A stretch of 64,000 nt of DNA from [Mycobacterium] stephanolepidis (GCF_002356335.1 NZ_AP018165.1:1240001-1304000); one strand, 5' to 3'. Positions 26,359-36,089 are shown, counted from the stretch's first letter. Made by a program: numbers and translations. The notes: generated by a model not told the origin, from the sequence alone.

Positions 26359-27993
26359 ATGGATGCCATCACCAACGTGCCGGCGCCCGTCAACGAGCCG
26401 GTGCTCACGTACGCCCCGAACACTCCCGAACGCGACCGATTGACGACGGCATTGGGTGAGCTGAGTGCCTCGCCCATCGATCTGCCGCATGTGATCGGTG
26501 GCGTTCGCCGAATGAGTGAGGGCGAACGCATCGATGTGGTGCAGCCACACAACCACCGTGCCGTGCTGGGGTCCGTCACCAACGCAGGTCATGCCGAAGC
26601 CGTTGACGCGGTAGAGGCCGCGGTCGCCGCGAAGAATGATTGGGCGGCATTGTCTTTCGATGACAGGGCGGCGGTGTTCCTGCGGGCAGCCGATCTGTTG
26701 TGCGGTCCGTGGCGGGCCACCCTGAACGCCGCCACCATGCTCGGGCAGTCGAAGACCGCCTATCAGGCCGAGATCGACTCGGCCTGCGAGCTGGCCGACT
26801 TCTGGCGGTTCAACGTGCAGTTCGCCCGGCACATCCTCGCTGAACAGCCCAGTAGCGGCGGTGGCGCGTGGAACCGGATGGAGTACCGCCCCCTCGAGGG
26901 CTTCGTCTATGCCATCACTCCCTTCAACTTCACCGCTATCGCTGGAAATCTTCCTACGGCCCCAGCACTTTTGGGTAACACGGTGGTGTGGAAGCCTTCC
27001 GTCACCCAGGCCTTCGCCGCGCACTTCACCCTCGAACTCCTCGAAGCCGCCGGGTTGCCGCCCGGTGTCATCAACCTGCTCAACGGAGACGGCATCGCGG
27101 TATCGGATGTGACGCTCGCCGATCCGCGTCTGGCGGGTATCCATTTCACCGGCTCCACCCGCACGTTCCAGCACCTGTGGCGTGAGGTCGGTACCAACAT
27201 CGACAGGTACAACACCTACCCTCGGCTTGTCGGTGAGACGGGCGGCAAGGACTTCGTCGTCGCGCACACCTCAGCTCGTCCAGACGTGTTGCGTACCGCA
27301 CTTATTCGCGGTGCCTTCGACTATCAGGGGCAGAAGTGTTCGGCAGCCTCTCGCGCCTTCGTGGCCCGGTCGGTGTGGGACCAGATGGGCGATGAGTTCC
27401 TCGATGCCACCTCCGCGTTGACCTACGGGGACGTCACCGACCTCGCCAACTTCGGCGGTGCCGTCATCGACGAGAAGTCGTTCAAGCGCAACGCCGCCGC
27501 CATCGATCGCGCCAAGAGCGCCGGGGTGACGATCGCGGCGGGCGGCGAATATGACGACAGCGAAGGATATTTCATCCGACCCACGGTGTTGCTCTCGGAC
27601 GATCCGACCGACGAGGCGTTCTCCACCGAGTACTTCGGCCCGATCCTGGCGGTGCACGTCTACCCCGACGACGACTACGAGCGCATCCTCGACACCGTCG
27701 ACACCGGTTCTCGCTATGCGCTTACCGGCGCGATCATCGCCGACGACCGCCAAGCCGTTCAGGCGGCCAGCGACCGGCTTCGCTTCGCGGCCGGTAACTT
27801 CTACATCAACGACAAGCCCACCGGCGCCGTCGTCGGCCAGCAGCCCTTCGGTGGCGGCAGGGCATCGGGTACCAACGACAAGGCCGGATCGCCGCTGAAT
27901 CTGCAGCGCTGGCTGCTGCCGCGATCCATCAAGGAAACATTCGACGCTCCAACGGAATACGGATACCCCCACATGGAGCGTGAGGATGGCTGA
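26359..27993 (+). CDS. pruA: delta-1-pyrroline-5-carboxylate dehydrogenase
   Basis: 544 residues (also called rocA). Oxidises glutamate semialdehyde, in equilibrium with P5C, to glutamate with NAD+; second step of proline catabolism. Aldehyde dehydrogenase catalytic Cys in YQGQKCSAASR, general-base Glu in LVGETGGKDF, cofactor region ITPFNFTAIAGNLP. GGGRASGTNDKAGSPLNL near the end is typical of P5CDH. The proline dehydrogenase gene overlaps its 3' end. Upstream 120 bases contain no obvious operator. The regulator PruC of other mycobacteria is not next to it. Confidence 0.95.
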   Translation: MDAITNVPAPVNEPVLTYAPNTPERDRLTTALGELSASPIDLPHVIGGVRRMSEGERIDVVQPHNHRAVLGSVTNAGHAEAVDAVEAAVAAKNDWAALSFDDRAAVFLRAADLLCGPWRATLNAATMLGQSKTAYQAEIDSACELADFWRFNVQFARHILAEQPSSGGGAWNRMEYRPLEGFVYAITPFNFTAIAGNLPTAPALLGNTVVWKPSVTQAFAAHFTLELLEAAGLPPGVINLLNGDGIAVSDVTLADPRLAGIHFTGSTRTFQHLWREVGTNIDRYNTYPRLVGETGGKDFVVAHTSARPDVLRTALIRGAFDYQGQKCSAASRAFVARSVWDQMGDEFLDATSALTYGDVTDLANFGGAVIDEKSFKRNAAAIDRAKSAGVTIAAGGEYDDSEGYFIRPTVLLSDDPTDEAFSTEYFGPILAVHVYPDDDYERILDTVDTGSRYALTGAIIADDRQAVQAASDRLRFAAGNFYINDKPTGAVVGQQPFGGGRASGTNDKAGSPLNLQRWLLPRSIKETFDAPTEYGYPHMEREDG

Positions 27994-28951
27994 GTGGTTC
28001 GGCAAAACAGCCAGACCCGCCATTCTGGCGGCCAGTAGGTCTGCGCGGCTTCGGCACGCGGCCGAACGTATGCCGTTGACGCGACAGGTGGTGCGCCGTT
28101 TCGTCCCCGGTGAATCCGAGGACGATGTTCTTGCGGCGGGTACCGCACTGCTGGACTCGGGGCGGTTCATCTCGATTGATTACCTGGGTGAGGACACCAC
28201 CGATATAGAGCAGGCCACCCGTACGGTGTCGGCGTACCTCTCGCTGCTGGATGCCCTGGCACAGCGCAGCGACACGGTGCATACCGGGGTGCGGCCGCTG
28301 GAGATCTCTCTGAAACTCTCCGCGCTGGGGCAGGCGTTGCCGCACGGTGGCGAACAGATAGCCCTGGAAAACGCACAGCTGTTGTGTGCCAAGGCCGATC
28401 AGGCCGGGGTATGGGTCACCGTTGATGCCGAGGATCACACCACCACCGATTCGACCCTGGGTATCGTGCGTGAGCTGCGCACCGACTTCCCGTGGCTGGG
28501 TACCGTGCTGCAGTCTTATCTGAAACGCACGTATGCCGATTGTGTCGATCTCTCCGGTGCGGGCTCGCGCATTCGATTGTGCAAGGGCGCCTATGACGAG
28601 CCCGAATCCGTTGCGTATCGAGACCCCGAGGACGTCGGTGTCGCGTACCTGCGTTGCCTGCGCGTCTTGATGGAGGGTGACGGCTACCCGATGGTGGCCT
28701 CACACGATCCCGCCATCATCGATGCGGCCAACCTGATGGCGCGCGAGACAGGCAGGGGACCAGGCGATTACGAATACCAGATGCTGTACGGGATTCGCGA
28801 TGCCGAGCAGCGCCGCCTCTCAGGTGAGGGACACCACGTGCGGGTGTACGTGCCGTTCGGTGAGGAGTGGTACGGGTACTTTGTGCGGCGCATCGCCGAG
28901 CGGCCCGCCAACATGACCTTCTTCCTGCGCGCGCTGCTTTCCGGGGGCTAG
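27986..28951 (+). CDS. putA: proline dehydrogenase (monofunctional PutA)
   Basis: 321 residues from ATG 27986, inside the end of pruA (GTG 27980 is an alternative). FAD enzyme that oxidises proline to P5C and passes electrons to the quinone pool; the product feeds directly into PruA. Barrel motifs: LEISLKLSALGQ, TVDAEDHTTTD, RLCKGAYDEP, and the C-terminal arginine pair in YGYFVRRIAERP that binds the substrate carboxylate. Length is typical of monofunctional actinobacterial PRODH. In M. tuberculosis sigI follows (Rv1189); it is absent here. Confidence 0.94.
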   Translation: MAEWFGKTARPAILAASRSARLRHAAERMPLTRQVVRRFVPGESEDDVLAAGTALLDSGRFISIDYLGEDTTDIEQATRTVSAYLSLLDALAQRSDTVHTGVRPLEISLKLSALGQALPHGGEQIALENAQLLCAKADQAGVWVTVDAEDHTTTDSTLGIVRELRTDFPWLGTVLQSYLKRTYADCVDLSGAGSRIRLCKGAYDEPESVAYRDPEDVGVAYLRCLRVLMEGDGYPMVASHDPAIIDAANLMARETGRGPGDYEYQMLYGIRDAEQRRLSGEGHHVRVYVPFGEEWYGYFVRRIAERPANMTFFLRALLSGG

Positions 28952-28985
28952 GCATGTCTCGCGGCCCCATAGCGGGGTCGCGTCC

Positions 28986-28991
28986 TAGGCT
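28986..28991 (+). promoter_or_regulatory. -10 hexamer TAGGCT of fadD36
   Basis: TAGGCT is exactly six bases before ATG 28998. The 46-base gap after putA has no Shine-Dalgarno site, so a leaderless message is likely. Confidence 0.6.
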
Positions 28992-28997
28992 GGCCTC

Positions 28998-30395
28998 ATG
29001 CTGCTGACGTCCCTTCACCCCAAGTCGCCCGATCTCGCGGACGCTGTTCGTATCGGCGAGGACAGCTGGGGTCGCGGTGACCTGGTAGGTGCGGCAACGG
29101 CAGCAGCCGAACGCATCGGTGGCGCCTCGGGTCCGATCGCAGTGCTGGCGCGTCCGAGTATCGATACGGTGCTGTCCGTCATCGCCGGACTCATCGCCGG
29201 AGTCCCCATCGTGCCGGTGCCGGCAGACGTCGGGGTGGCCGAACGCCGCCACATCCTGGCCGATAGCGGGGCCATCGCATGGCTGGGTGAAACACCGGAC
29301 GAGCCAGAGGGATTGCCGCACGTGCCGGTGCGCCGCCACGCGCGTTCCTGGCATCAATACTCCGAACCTCGCCCAGAGTCGACCGCACTCATCGTGTACA
29401 CCTCGGGGACAACCGGTGCGCCGAAAGGCGTACAGCTGAGTCGGCGCGCATTGGCGGCCAGCCTGGACGGACTGGCCGATGCGTGGGCGTGGACACCCGA
29501 TGACGTTCTGGTGCATGGGCTCCCGCTGTTCCACGTGCACGGGTTGGTACTAGGCCTGCTTGGATCGTTGCGTGTGGGAAATCGGTTTGTACACACCGTC
29601 AAACCGACGCCTGAGGCATACGCCGCGACCCCTGGCACGTTGTACTTCGGTGTGCCGACGGTCTGGTCGCGAGTAGCGGCCGACCAATCCTGTGCTCGTG
29701 CACTGTCTTCGGCGCGGCTACTGGTGTCCGGTAGTGCGCCACTGCCGGTGCCCGTCTTTGACGAGCTGCGCTCGCTCACCGGACATGCCCCCATCGAACG
29801 CTACGGCGCCACCGAGACTGTCATCACGCTGTCCACGCGTGTCGACGGAGAGCGGCGCGCAGGTTGGGTCGGTCACCCCTTGACCGGGGTGCGGACTCGG
29901 CTGCTGGCAGAGGACGGCGGCGCTGCCGCTCATGACGGGGAAACCGTTGGCCAGCTGCAGGTTCAGGGCCCCACGCTGTTCAGCGGTTATCTCAACCTGC
30001 CGGAGAAGACGGCCGAGGTACTCACCGACGACGGCTGGTACCGCACCGGAGACGTCGCCGTCGTCGACGCCGACGGAATGCACCGGATCGTCGGACGCGA
30101 ATCGGTCGACCTGATCAAATCGGGTGGCTATCGCATAGGTGCCGGTGAAATCGAAACCGTGCTCCTGGGCCATCCCGGGATCGTGGAGGTCGCGGTGGTG
30201 GGAGTTCCCGATGACGATCTGGGGCAACGCATCGTGGCCTACGTTGTCGGTGATGTGGTGGAAGATGACGTCATCGGCTTCGTGGCACAACAGCTCTCGG
30301 TGCACAAGCGTCCCCGCGAGGTCCGGCGAGTGGACGCACTGCCTCGGAATGCCATGGGGAAGGTCCTGAAGAAGGAGCTGATCACATGGACGTGA
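28998..30395 (+). CDS. fadD36: acyl-CoA synthetase FadD36
   Basis: 465 residues, short for a FadD. Activates a carboxylic acid to its CoA thioester through an acyl-adenylate. AMP-binding motif YTSGTTGAPKG, the ERYGATET motif for adenine/carboxylate binding, GWYRTGDVA and the catalytic lysine in PRNAMGKVLKKEL. The N-terminal domain is shorter than in long-chain FadDs, consistent with a malonyl-CoA-synthetase-like or short-chain specificity; this is inference. The downstream DinB gene overlaps it by ten bases. Confidence 0.9.
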   Translation: MLLTSLHPKSPDLADAVRIGEDSWGRGDLVGAATAAAERIGGASGPIAVLARPSIDTVLSVIAGLIAGVPIVPVPADVGVAERRHILADSGAIAWLGETPDEPEGLPHVPVRRHARSWHQYSEPRPESTALIVYTSGTTGAPKGVQLSRRALAASLDGLADAWAWTPDDVLVHGLPLFHVHGLVLGLLGSLRVGNRFVHTVKPTPEAYAATPGTLYFGVPTVWSRVAADQSCARALSSARLLVSGSAPLPVPVFDELRSLTGHAPIERYGATETVITLSTRVDGERRAGWVGHPLTGVRTRLLAEDGGAAAHDGETVGQLQVQGPTLFSGYLNLPEKTAEVLTDDGWYRTGDVAVVDADGMHRIVGRESVDLIKSGGYRIGAGEIETVLLGHPGIVEVAVVGVPDDDLGQRIVAYVVGDVVEDDVIGFVAQQLSVHKRPREVRRVDALPRNAMGKVLKKELITWT

Positions 30396-30952
30396 CCGCG
30401 GAAGTCGTCGACCAGATCAACTGGCACTGGACCTCCCAGCTGCGGCCCCGCTTCGACGGGCTCACCGACGACGAATACTTCTGGGAACCGGTGCAGGGCT
30501 GCTGGAGTCTGCGGCCACGCGGCACCGCGACGACTCCGCTGCAGGGCGGATCAGGCGACTATGTGATCGAATTCGCCGCTCCACCGCCCGAACCCGCGCC
30601 GGTCACCACCATCTCCTGGCGGTTCGGTCATATTCTCGTGGGCGTACTCGGGGCGCGTATCACCAGTCATTTCCCCGAGAGTTGGGCCGGACCGGCCATC
30701 GATTACCTGACCTACGACTACCCGGTCACCGCGGCCGACGCCCTGCAGCGCCTTGATGTCTTGTATGCGGCATGGCTCGACGGAGTGCGCGGTAAGGACG
30801 ACGCGGCAATGGCACTACCGGTCGGGCCGGCCGAAGGCCCGTGGGCCGACAAGCCGTTTCTGACGCTGGCGTTGCACATCAATCGCGAATTGCTGCACCA
30901 CGGCGCGGAGATCGCGCTGTTGCGCGATCTGTACGGCCGGCGCCGGAACTAG
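30386..30952 (+). CDS. DinB-family protein
   Basis: 188 residues. Helical-bundle protein of the DinB/YfiT-like superfamily, which includes mycothiol- or bacillithiol-dependent enzymes. Histidines that would coordinate a metal are in INWHWTSQL near residue 13, [10 protein letters not shown] near residue 75, and [19 protein letters not shown] near the end, the usual three-site pattern. Substrate unknown. Coupled to fadD36 by overlap. It ends on a CTAG shared with the convergent dapD. Confidence 0.85.
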   Translation: MDVTAEVVDQINWHWTSQLRPRFDGLTDDEYFWEPVQGCWSLRPRGTATTPLQGGSGDYVIEFAAPPPEPAPVTTISWRFGHILVGVLGARITSHFPESWAGPAIDYLTYDYPVTAADALQRLDVLYAAWLDGVRGKDDAAMALPVGPAEGPWADKPFLTLALHINRELLHHGAEIALLRDLYGRRRN

Positions 30953-31905
30953 TTGGCGTGCAGCGCCGCGTTCAGCTCGAACGCGCCGCCATCACGCGAC
31001 ACCACCTCAACCGCACCGGTCTGCGAGTTGCGCCGGAACAGCAGATTGTTGGTGCCGGACAATTCCAGTGCCTTGATGGTCTTACCGTCGGGGGTGGCGA
31101 CCTTGGTGCCGGCGGTGACATAGAGCCCGGCCTCGACGATGCAGTCGTCGCCCAGGCTGATGCCCACACCAGAGTTGGCGCCCAGCAGTGAGCGCTGGCC
31201 CACCGAGATCACCTGGCTGCCGCCACCGGACAGGGTGCCCATGATCGACGCGCCGCCACCGACGTCCGAGCCGTCACCCACGACGACACCGGCCGAGATG
31301 CGGCCCTCCACCATCGACGCGCCCAGAGTGCCCGCGTTGAAGTTCACAAATCCTTCGTGCATGACGGTGGTGCCGGAGGCCAGGTGCGCACCCAGCCGCA
31401 CCCGGTCGGCATCGGCGATACGCACGCCGGTGGGCACCACGTAGTCGACCATGCGCGGGAACTTGTCGACGCCGAACACGGTCACCACACCGCGGGCACG
31501 CAGCTTCGCGCGCACCGTCTCGAAACCCTCGACGGCGCACGGGCCGAAGTTCGTCCACACCACGTTGGTGAGTACACCGAAGAGCCCGTCCATGCTGGCA
31601 CCGTGCGGTGGGACCAGCCGGTGCGACAACAGATGCAGGCGCAGGTAGGCGTCATAGGCGTCGGCGGGCTTATCGGCGAGCGAGCCAATGGTGGTACGTA
31701 CCAACACCTTCTCCACGCCGCGGTCCGTGTCGGACCCGACCAGCGCTGCCAGTTCTGCGGGCGCGTCTGCTGCGTCGATTCGCTCGGTACCCGGGGTGCC
31801 GGGTGCGTCGGTCAACTCGGGCGCCGGGAACCAGGTGTCCAGTACCGATCCGTCCGCCGCGATGGTCGCCAGGCCAAGTGCTACTGCTCCGCTCACGGGG
31901 TACAC
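30949..31905 (-). CDS. dapD: tetrahydrodipicolinate N-succinyltransferase DapD
   Basis: 318 residues from GTG 31905. Transfers succinyl from succinyl-CoA to tetrahydrodipicolinate in the lysine/meso-diaminopimelate pathway. Left-handed beta-helix hexapeptide repeats run from about residue 170 ([40 protein letters not shown]). The N-terminal domain ([20 protein letters not shown]) is the actinobacterial type. Length and alignment with Rv1201c favour GTG 31905. However, GTG 31896 sits seven bases after a TANNNT hexamer and may be the true leaderless start. Divergent from dapE. Confidence 0.95.
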   Translation of the reverse strand: MYPVSGAVALGLATIAADGSVLDTWFPAPELTDAPGTPGTERIDAADAPAELAALVGSDTDRGVEKVLVRTTIGSLADKPADAYDAYLRLHLLSHRLVPPHGASMDGLFGVLTNVVWTNFGPCAVEGFETVRAKLRARGVVTVFGVDKFPRMVDYVVPTGVRIADADRVRLGAHLASGTTVMHEGFVNFNAGTLGASMVEGRISAGVVVGDGSDVGGGASIMGTLSGGGSQVISVGQRSLLGANSGVGISLGDDCIVEAGLYVTAGTKVATPDGKTIKALELSGTNNLLFRRNSQTGAVEVVSRDGGAFELNAALHAN

Positions 31906-31913
31906 GCTAGCCT
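31904..31913. promoter_or_regulatory. overlapping divergent -10 hexamers of dapD and dapE
   Basis: The palindrome GCTAGC (31906-31911) is shared by TAGCCT on the plus strand (31908-31913, six bases before dapE GTG 31920) and TAGCGT on the minus strand (31909-31904, seven bases before dapD GTG 31896). Confidence 0.6.
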
Positions 31914-31919
31914 GAATCG

Positions 31920-32996
31920 GTGGCGCTCGAACTCGCTGGTGACCCGATAGCCCTGACGGCTGCCCTGGTAGACATTCCCAGTGAGTCCCGGCACGAAGCG
32001 CTGATCGCTGACGCCGTCGAGGTTGCCCTGCGGGGACAGACGACCGGATTCGAGGTCATACGCAACGGCAACGCGGTGCTGGCCCGCACCGATTACGGTC
32101 ACAACACCCGGGTGATGCTGGCCGGACACCTCGACACTGTGCCCGCCGCCGACAACGTGCCGAGCCACTGGGAACGGGGCGAGGACGGCGACATCTTGTT
32201 CGGGTGCGGCACCGTGGACATGAAATCCGGTGATGCCGTCTTCCTGCACCTGGCCGCCACCGTGACGCCCCGCGTCGACCTGACACTGGTGTTCTACGAC
32301 TGCGAGGAAATCGAGTCCTCGGCCAACGGACTGGGCCGCATCGAACGCGAACTACCCGAGTGGCTCGACGCCGACCTTGCCATCCTTGGCGAGCCCACCG
32401 CCGGTCTGATCGAGGCTGGTTGCCAGGGCACCCTGCGCGTGGTGATCCGGGCCGCGGGCACCCGCGCGCATTCAGCGCGATCCTGGCTGGGGGACAACGC
32501 TATTCACAAGCTCGGTGCCGTCCTGGACCGGCTCGCCGCATATCGGGCGCGCATCGTCGACATCGACGGCTGCGAATACCGGGAGGGGCTGTCCGCGGTG
32601 CGGATCGATGGTGGAGTTGCCGGGAACGTCATCCCGGACGCGGCCGCCGTCACCGTCAATTTCCGGTTCGCCCCCGACCGCAGCCCCGAACAGGCGCTCG
32701 TCCACGTGCGGGAGGTCTTCGACGGACTCGACGTCGACATCGAACTGACCGACGCCGCGGCCGGGGCACTGCCTGGCCTGGACCGCCCGGCCGCGGCCGA
32801 ATTGATCGGCGCGGCTGGGGGAGTGGTGCGCGCAAAGTACGGCTGGACCGATGTGTCCCGGTTCGCGGCACGAGGGATCGCCGCGGTCAACTACGGGCCG
32901 GGTGACCCGAATCTGGCGCATACCCGAGGCGAACACGTTCCGGTACAGCAGATCACCGACGTGGCCGCGGTACTGCGGCGCTACCTCAGCGCGTGA
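31920..32996 (+). CDS. dapE: succinyl-diaminopimelate desuccinylase DapE
   Basis: 358 residues from GTG 31920. Di-zinc M20-family hydrolase that releases L,L-diaminopimelate. First metal region [14 protein letters not shown], second [13 protein letters not shown], catalytic glutamates in [14 protein letters not shown], then AILGEPT and the distal histidine in [11 protein letters not shown]. Dimerisation domain between residues about 170 and 280 ([14 protein letters not shown]). Acts directly after DapC in the pathway. Its last eleven bases overlap the convergent AraC-family gene. Confidence 0.95.
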   Translation: MALELAGDPIALTAALVDIPSESRHEALIADAVEVALRGQTTGFEVIRNGNAVLARTDYGHNTRVMLAGHLDTVPAADNVPSHWERGEDGDILFGCGTVDMKSGDAVFLHLAATVTPRVDLTLVFYDCEEIESSANGLGRIERELPEWLDADLAILGEPTAGLIEAGCQGTLRVVIRAAGTRAHSARSWLGDNAIHKLGAVLDRLAAYRARIVDIDGCEYREGLSAVRIDGGVAGNVIPDAAAVTVNFRFAPDRSPEQALVHVREVFDGLDVDIELTDAAAGALPGLDRPAAAELIGAAGGVVRAKYGWTDVSRFAARGIAAVNYGPGDPNLAHTRGEHVPVQQITDVAAVLRRYLSA

Positions 32997-33726
32997 CGGG
33001 TGCGGCGTAGGTTCCCGGTGTCTGCCCGAGGATGCGCCGGTATACGTCGATGAACGCACTCGGTGTGCCCCAACCGCACTGGTGCGCGACGTAGGTGACG
33101 GGCCGATCCTCCGCGAGCAGTCGCAACGCGTGATGAAGACGGATCTGGGTGCGCCACTGCGGGTACGTCATGCCCATGTCGGTGCGGAACAACCGGGTCA
33201 GCGTGCGCTCACTGGCACCTACCCGCCGCCCCAGTTCGGTCACGGTCCACACCTGTGTCAGGTCGGCCTCCACCAGCGCACACGCCTCGGCCAGCCGCTG
33301 ATCACGCGGGATGGGCAACTTCAGCGCCTGCTCCGGGCTGCGCCGCAGCTGGTCGATGAGTACTACCTCCAGCCGCGTGACCTCCTCCTGGGGCAGGTCG
33401 CCGGGAACCGAACACGTGATGATCAGCTCCCGCAGTAGCGGGGACACCGCGATGACAGTCGGAGCTTTCAGTTCCACCGGGTATTTCTCCGGATCGAAGG
33501 CCACGGAATGGAACTCGGTGGGGCCGTAAAAGCGATGTTCGTGACCGGCGCCGGCGGGTATCCACAGCGCGCGGTTCGGGGGTGCGATCCAGGTGCCGTC
33601 GTCCGTCGTCACTGCGATGACACCGGAGGCTGGATACACAATCTGATGTACCTCGTGCCAGTGGCGGTCGATGCGCTGCCCGCCGCTCAGCGACATCACT
33701 CCGGTGAGATGGCGGCTAATCAACAC
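32986..33726 (-). CDS. AraC-family transcriptional regulator with cupin sensor domain
   Basis: 246 residues from GTG 33726 (TTG 33723 is the next possible start). N-terminal cupin: [20 protein letters not shown] and [14 protein letters not shown], with histidines that could bind a metal or a small ligand. C-terminal double helix-turn-helix: [20 protein letters not shown] and [28 protein letters not shown] lies eight bases before the GTG. It diverges from an LLM-class oxidoreductase, which is its most likely target. No counterpart is expected at this place in M. tuberculosis. Confidence 0.9.
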   Translation of the reverse strand: MLISRHLTGVMSLSGGQRIDRHWHEVHQIVYPASGVIAVTTDDGTWIAPPNRALWIPAGAGHEHRFYGPTEFHSVAFDPEKYPVELKAPTVIAVSPLLRELIITCSVPGDLPQEEVTRLEVVLIDQLRRSPEQALKLPIPRDQRLAEACALVEADLTQVWTVTELGRRVGASERTLTRLFRTDMGMTYPQWRTQIRLHHALRLLAEDRPVTYVAHQCGWGTPSAFIDVYRRILGQTPGTYAAPVTR

Positions 33727-33819
33727 AAGATGCGATTTTATCGGAATTCAGCTGCGCGGGAAATCATCGCGCTGATTCTGCGGGGAATAGCCACCGGAAC
33801 GCGCGGGGTTGGCCGAGAC

Positions 33820-34767
33820 GTGAAACTCGGAGTGGCGATCGGCCGACCTCTCAGCGTTCAGACCGACACCAACCTGGTCGATGCGTTCCTCGCGCACGGG
33901 CGCAAAGTCACCGATGCCGGCGTCCGGACGCTGTGGCTGGGGCAGATGTATCACTATGACGCGATCACCGTGGCCGCGGTGATCGGGCAGGCGATACCCC
34001 CGGAAAAGCTCAGCACTGTGGGGGTTTCGGTGATTCCCATCAACCCGCGTCACCCCATCGAGGTATCGGCGGCCGCGCAGACCGCCCAGGCCGCCAGCCA
34101 CGGGAGATTTCAACTCGGGCTGGGGCTCGGCGCGCCGGTAATCGAGGGGCCGAGCTATGGCCTGCACGTGGACAAGCCGATACGCCGCCTACGTGAGTAC
34201 CTCACCACGCTCCGGCAGCTGCTCGACACCGGAACTGCTGATTTTCACGGTGAGACCCTCACGGTCGCACCGAGATTCACCACGGCGCAGCCAGGCGGCG
34301 AGAACATCCCCGTGTTGGTCGCGGCCATGGCCCCACAAGCGCTGCGGGTCACCGGTGAGCTGGCCGACGGCACGATTCCGCTGCATGCCGGTCCGCGAGC
34401 GCTCAGCCGGGAGATCGTTCCCGTCATCGATGCGGCCGCCGAGCGGGCCGGGCGGCCACGTCCGCGTGTCATCGCCGGTGTCGCCGTCGTCGTCACCTCC
34501 GATGCGGCACGGGTCCGGGCGCTTGCCATCGAGGACATGGCGTTCTACGAGAGCATCCCGTCGTATCGGAAAGTGCTTGATGCTGAGGGGGTTCGGCATA
34601 CCGGCGAGTTGGCGATCATCGGCGACGAGGAACATGTGGCCGGCGAGCTGCGGCGATACTTCGATGCGGGAGCCACCGAAGTGTTCGCAAGCCACACCGA
34701 GTTGGGCGGACCGAAAGACGAGGCGCGCACGCTGGCACTACTGGGTGAGCTGTCCCGCGGGAATTGA
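33820..34767 (+). CDS. LLM-class (luciferase-like) F420-dependent oxidoreductase
   Basis: 315 residues from GTG 33820 (VKLGVAIGRPLSVQTD), the point where the TIM-barrel strand begins; the open frame extends upstream into non-homologous sequence. Luciferase-like monooxygenase superfamily members of this length in mycobacteria use F420H2. Typical segments: FQLGLGLGAPVIEGPSYG (active-site loop and cofactor phosphate), GGENIPVLVAAMAPQALRV, and the C-terminal HTGELAIIGDEEHVAGELRR. Divergent from the AraC-type regulator. Substrate unknown. Confidence 0.87.
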   Translation: MKLGVAIGRPLSVQTDTNLVDAFLAHGRKVTDAGVRTLWLGQMYHYDAITVAAVIGQAIPPEKLSTVGVSVIPINPRHPIEVSAAAQTAQAASHGRFQLGLGLGAPVIEGPSYGLHVDKPIRRLREYLTTLRQLLDTGTADFHGETLTVAPRFTTAQPGGENIPVLVAAMAPQALRVTGELADGTIPLHAGPRALSREIVPVIDAAAERAGRPRPRVIAGVAVVVTSDAARVRALAIEDMAFYESIPSYRKVLDAEGVRHTGELAIIGDEEHVAGELRRYFDAGATEVFASHTELGGPKDEARTLALLGELSRGN

Positions 34768-34782
34768 TTTGCCCGCGGCCCC

Positions 34783-34788
34783 TAGGCT
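34783..34788 (+). promoter_or_regulatory. -10 hexamer TAGGCT of first LOG gene
   Basis: TAGGCT ends six bases before GTG 34795 in a 27-base gap with no ribosome binding site. Confidence 0.6.
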
Positions 34789-34794
34789 GGCGGC

Positions 34795-35550
34795 GTGCCA
34801 GAAAGTACCGAACCTCAACTGCACGGACCGGTTCAACTGCGTCGTGATCGGTGTGAGAACACCACCGCCGATCAACGTCTGTTGGACACCCGCGACACCA
34901 CCACCTGGACGCACACCGACCCGTGGCGCGTGCTGCGTATTCAGGGTGAGTTCGTGGAGGGATTCGATGCACTCGCGGAAACCCCCAAAGCGGTAACGGT
35001 TTTCGGCTCGGCCAGAACAAAGCCGGACTCACCCGAGTACCAGCTCGGGCGGGAGCTGGGTGTCGCCCTGGTCAAGGCGGGGTATGCCGTCATCACCGGC
35101 GGCGGACCGGGCGCCATGGAGGCCGCGAACCGTGGTGCGAGCGAATCGGGGGGCTACTCGGTGGGCCTGGGCATCGAGCTGCCGTTCGAGCAGGGCCTCA
35201 ACGAATGGGTGGACCTGGGCATAAACTTCCGCTACTTCTTCGTCCGCAAAACCATGTTCGTCAAGTACGCGCAGGCCTTCGTGTGTCTGCCCGGTGGATT
35301 CGGCACCCTGGACGAACTCTTCGAGGCGCTCACCCTGGTGCAGACCCGCAAGGTCACACGGTTCCCGATCATCCTGCTCGGTACCGAGTACTGGTCGGGC
35401 CTGCTCGACTGGATCCGCGGGACGATGCTGCCCGCGGGCAAGATCGGTGAGCAGGACATCGCACTGCTCTCGGTCACCGACAGCGTCGACGAGGCGGTGG
35501 AGGCCATCGTGCAGGCTGAGGCGGTCAACGGGAAGGGAAGTCACCGATGA
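34795..35550 (+). CDS. LOG-family Rossmann protein, long form
   Basis: 251 residues from GTG 34795. Carries the LOG-family signatures GGGPGAMEAANRGA and CLPGGFGTLDELFE, used by nucleotide 5'-monophosphate phosphoribohydrolases to bind the ribose-phosphate. An N-terminal extension of about 60 residues (QRLLDTRDTTTWTHTDPWRV) distinguishes it from the shorter Rv1205 type. The next gene is a second LOG protein with ATGA overlap, so two paralogues of different subfamilies are co-expressed. Substrate could be AMP, cytokinin-type nucleotides or another NMP; not decidable from sequence. Confidence 0.88.
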   Translation: MPESTEPQLHGPVQLRRDRCENTTADQRLLDTRDTTTWTHTDPWRVLRIQGEFVEGFDALAETPKAVTVFGSARTKPDSPEYQLGRELGVALVKAGYAVITGGGPGAMEAANRGASESGGYSVGLGIELPFEQGLNEWVDLGINFRYFFVRKTMFVKYAQAFVCLPGGFGTLDELFEALTLVQTRKVTRFPIILLGTEYWSGLLDWIRGTMLPAGKIGEQDIALLSVTDSVDEAVEAIVQAEAVNGKGSHR

Positions 35551-36089
35551 GCTTGTCGGTCTGTGTGTACTGCGCGTCGGGCCCCCGCCACCCGGAACTG
35601 CTGGATCTAGCCACTCGTCTGGGCACCGCCATCGCCGAACGCGGATGGACGCTGGTGTCCGGGGGCGGCAACGTCTCGGCCATGGGCGCCGTGGCGCAGG
35701 CGGCGCGAGCCGCCGGCGGACGCACCATCGGGGTCATCCCCAAGACACTCGTGCATCGAGAGGTCGCCGATACCGACGCCGATGAGCTCGTCGTCACCAC
35801 CACCATGCGCGAACGCAAGCAGATCATGGAGGACCGGTCCGACGCCTTCATCGCCCTGCCCGGCGGGATCGGCACTCTGGAAGAGGTTTTCGAGACCTGG
35901 ACCGCCGGCTACCTGGGGTTGCACCAGAAGCCGGTGGTATTGCTGGACCCCGACGGTCACTACACGGGGCTGCTGCGCTGGCTCGATGAACTCCAGGACA
36001 AGGGCTACGTGGCTGCACACGCGCGGGACAGGCTGCTGGTGCACACCGATATCGCCGCCGCCCTCGACGCATGCAGGCCAACGGATTGA
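35547..36089 (+). CDS. LOG-family cytokinin riboside 5'-monophosphate phosphoribohydrolase
   Basis: 180 residues, the Rv1205 type. Rv1205 is a LOG enzyme that releases free cytokinin bases from their ribotides in M. tuberculosis, and its product aldehydes matter for nitric-oxide sensitivity. Motifs: VYCASGPRHP, GGGNVSAMGAVAQAA, MRERKQIMEDRSDAF and ALPGGIGTLEEVFE. In GGGNVSAMG the usual GLMG position is AMG, a small change. It overlaps the longer LOG gene by four bases. Confidence 0.92.
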   Translation: MSLSVCVYCASGPRHPELLDLATRLGTAIAERGWTLVSGGGNVSAMGAVAQAARAAGGRTIGVIPKTLVHREVADTDADELVVTTTMRERKQIMEDRSDAFIALPGGIGTLEEVFETWTAGYLGLHQKPVVLLDPDGHYTGLLRWLDELQDKGYVAAHARDRLLVHTDIAAALDACRPTD

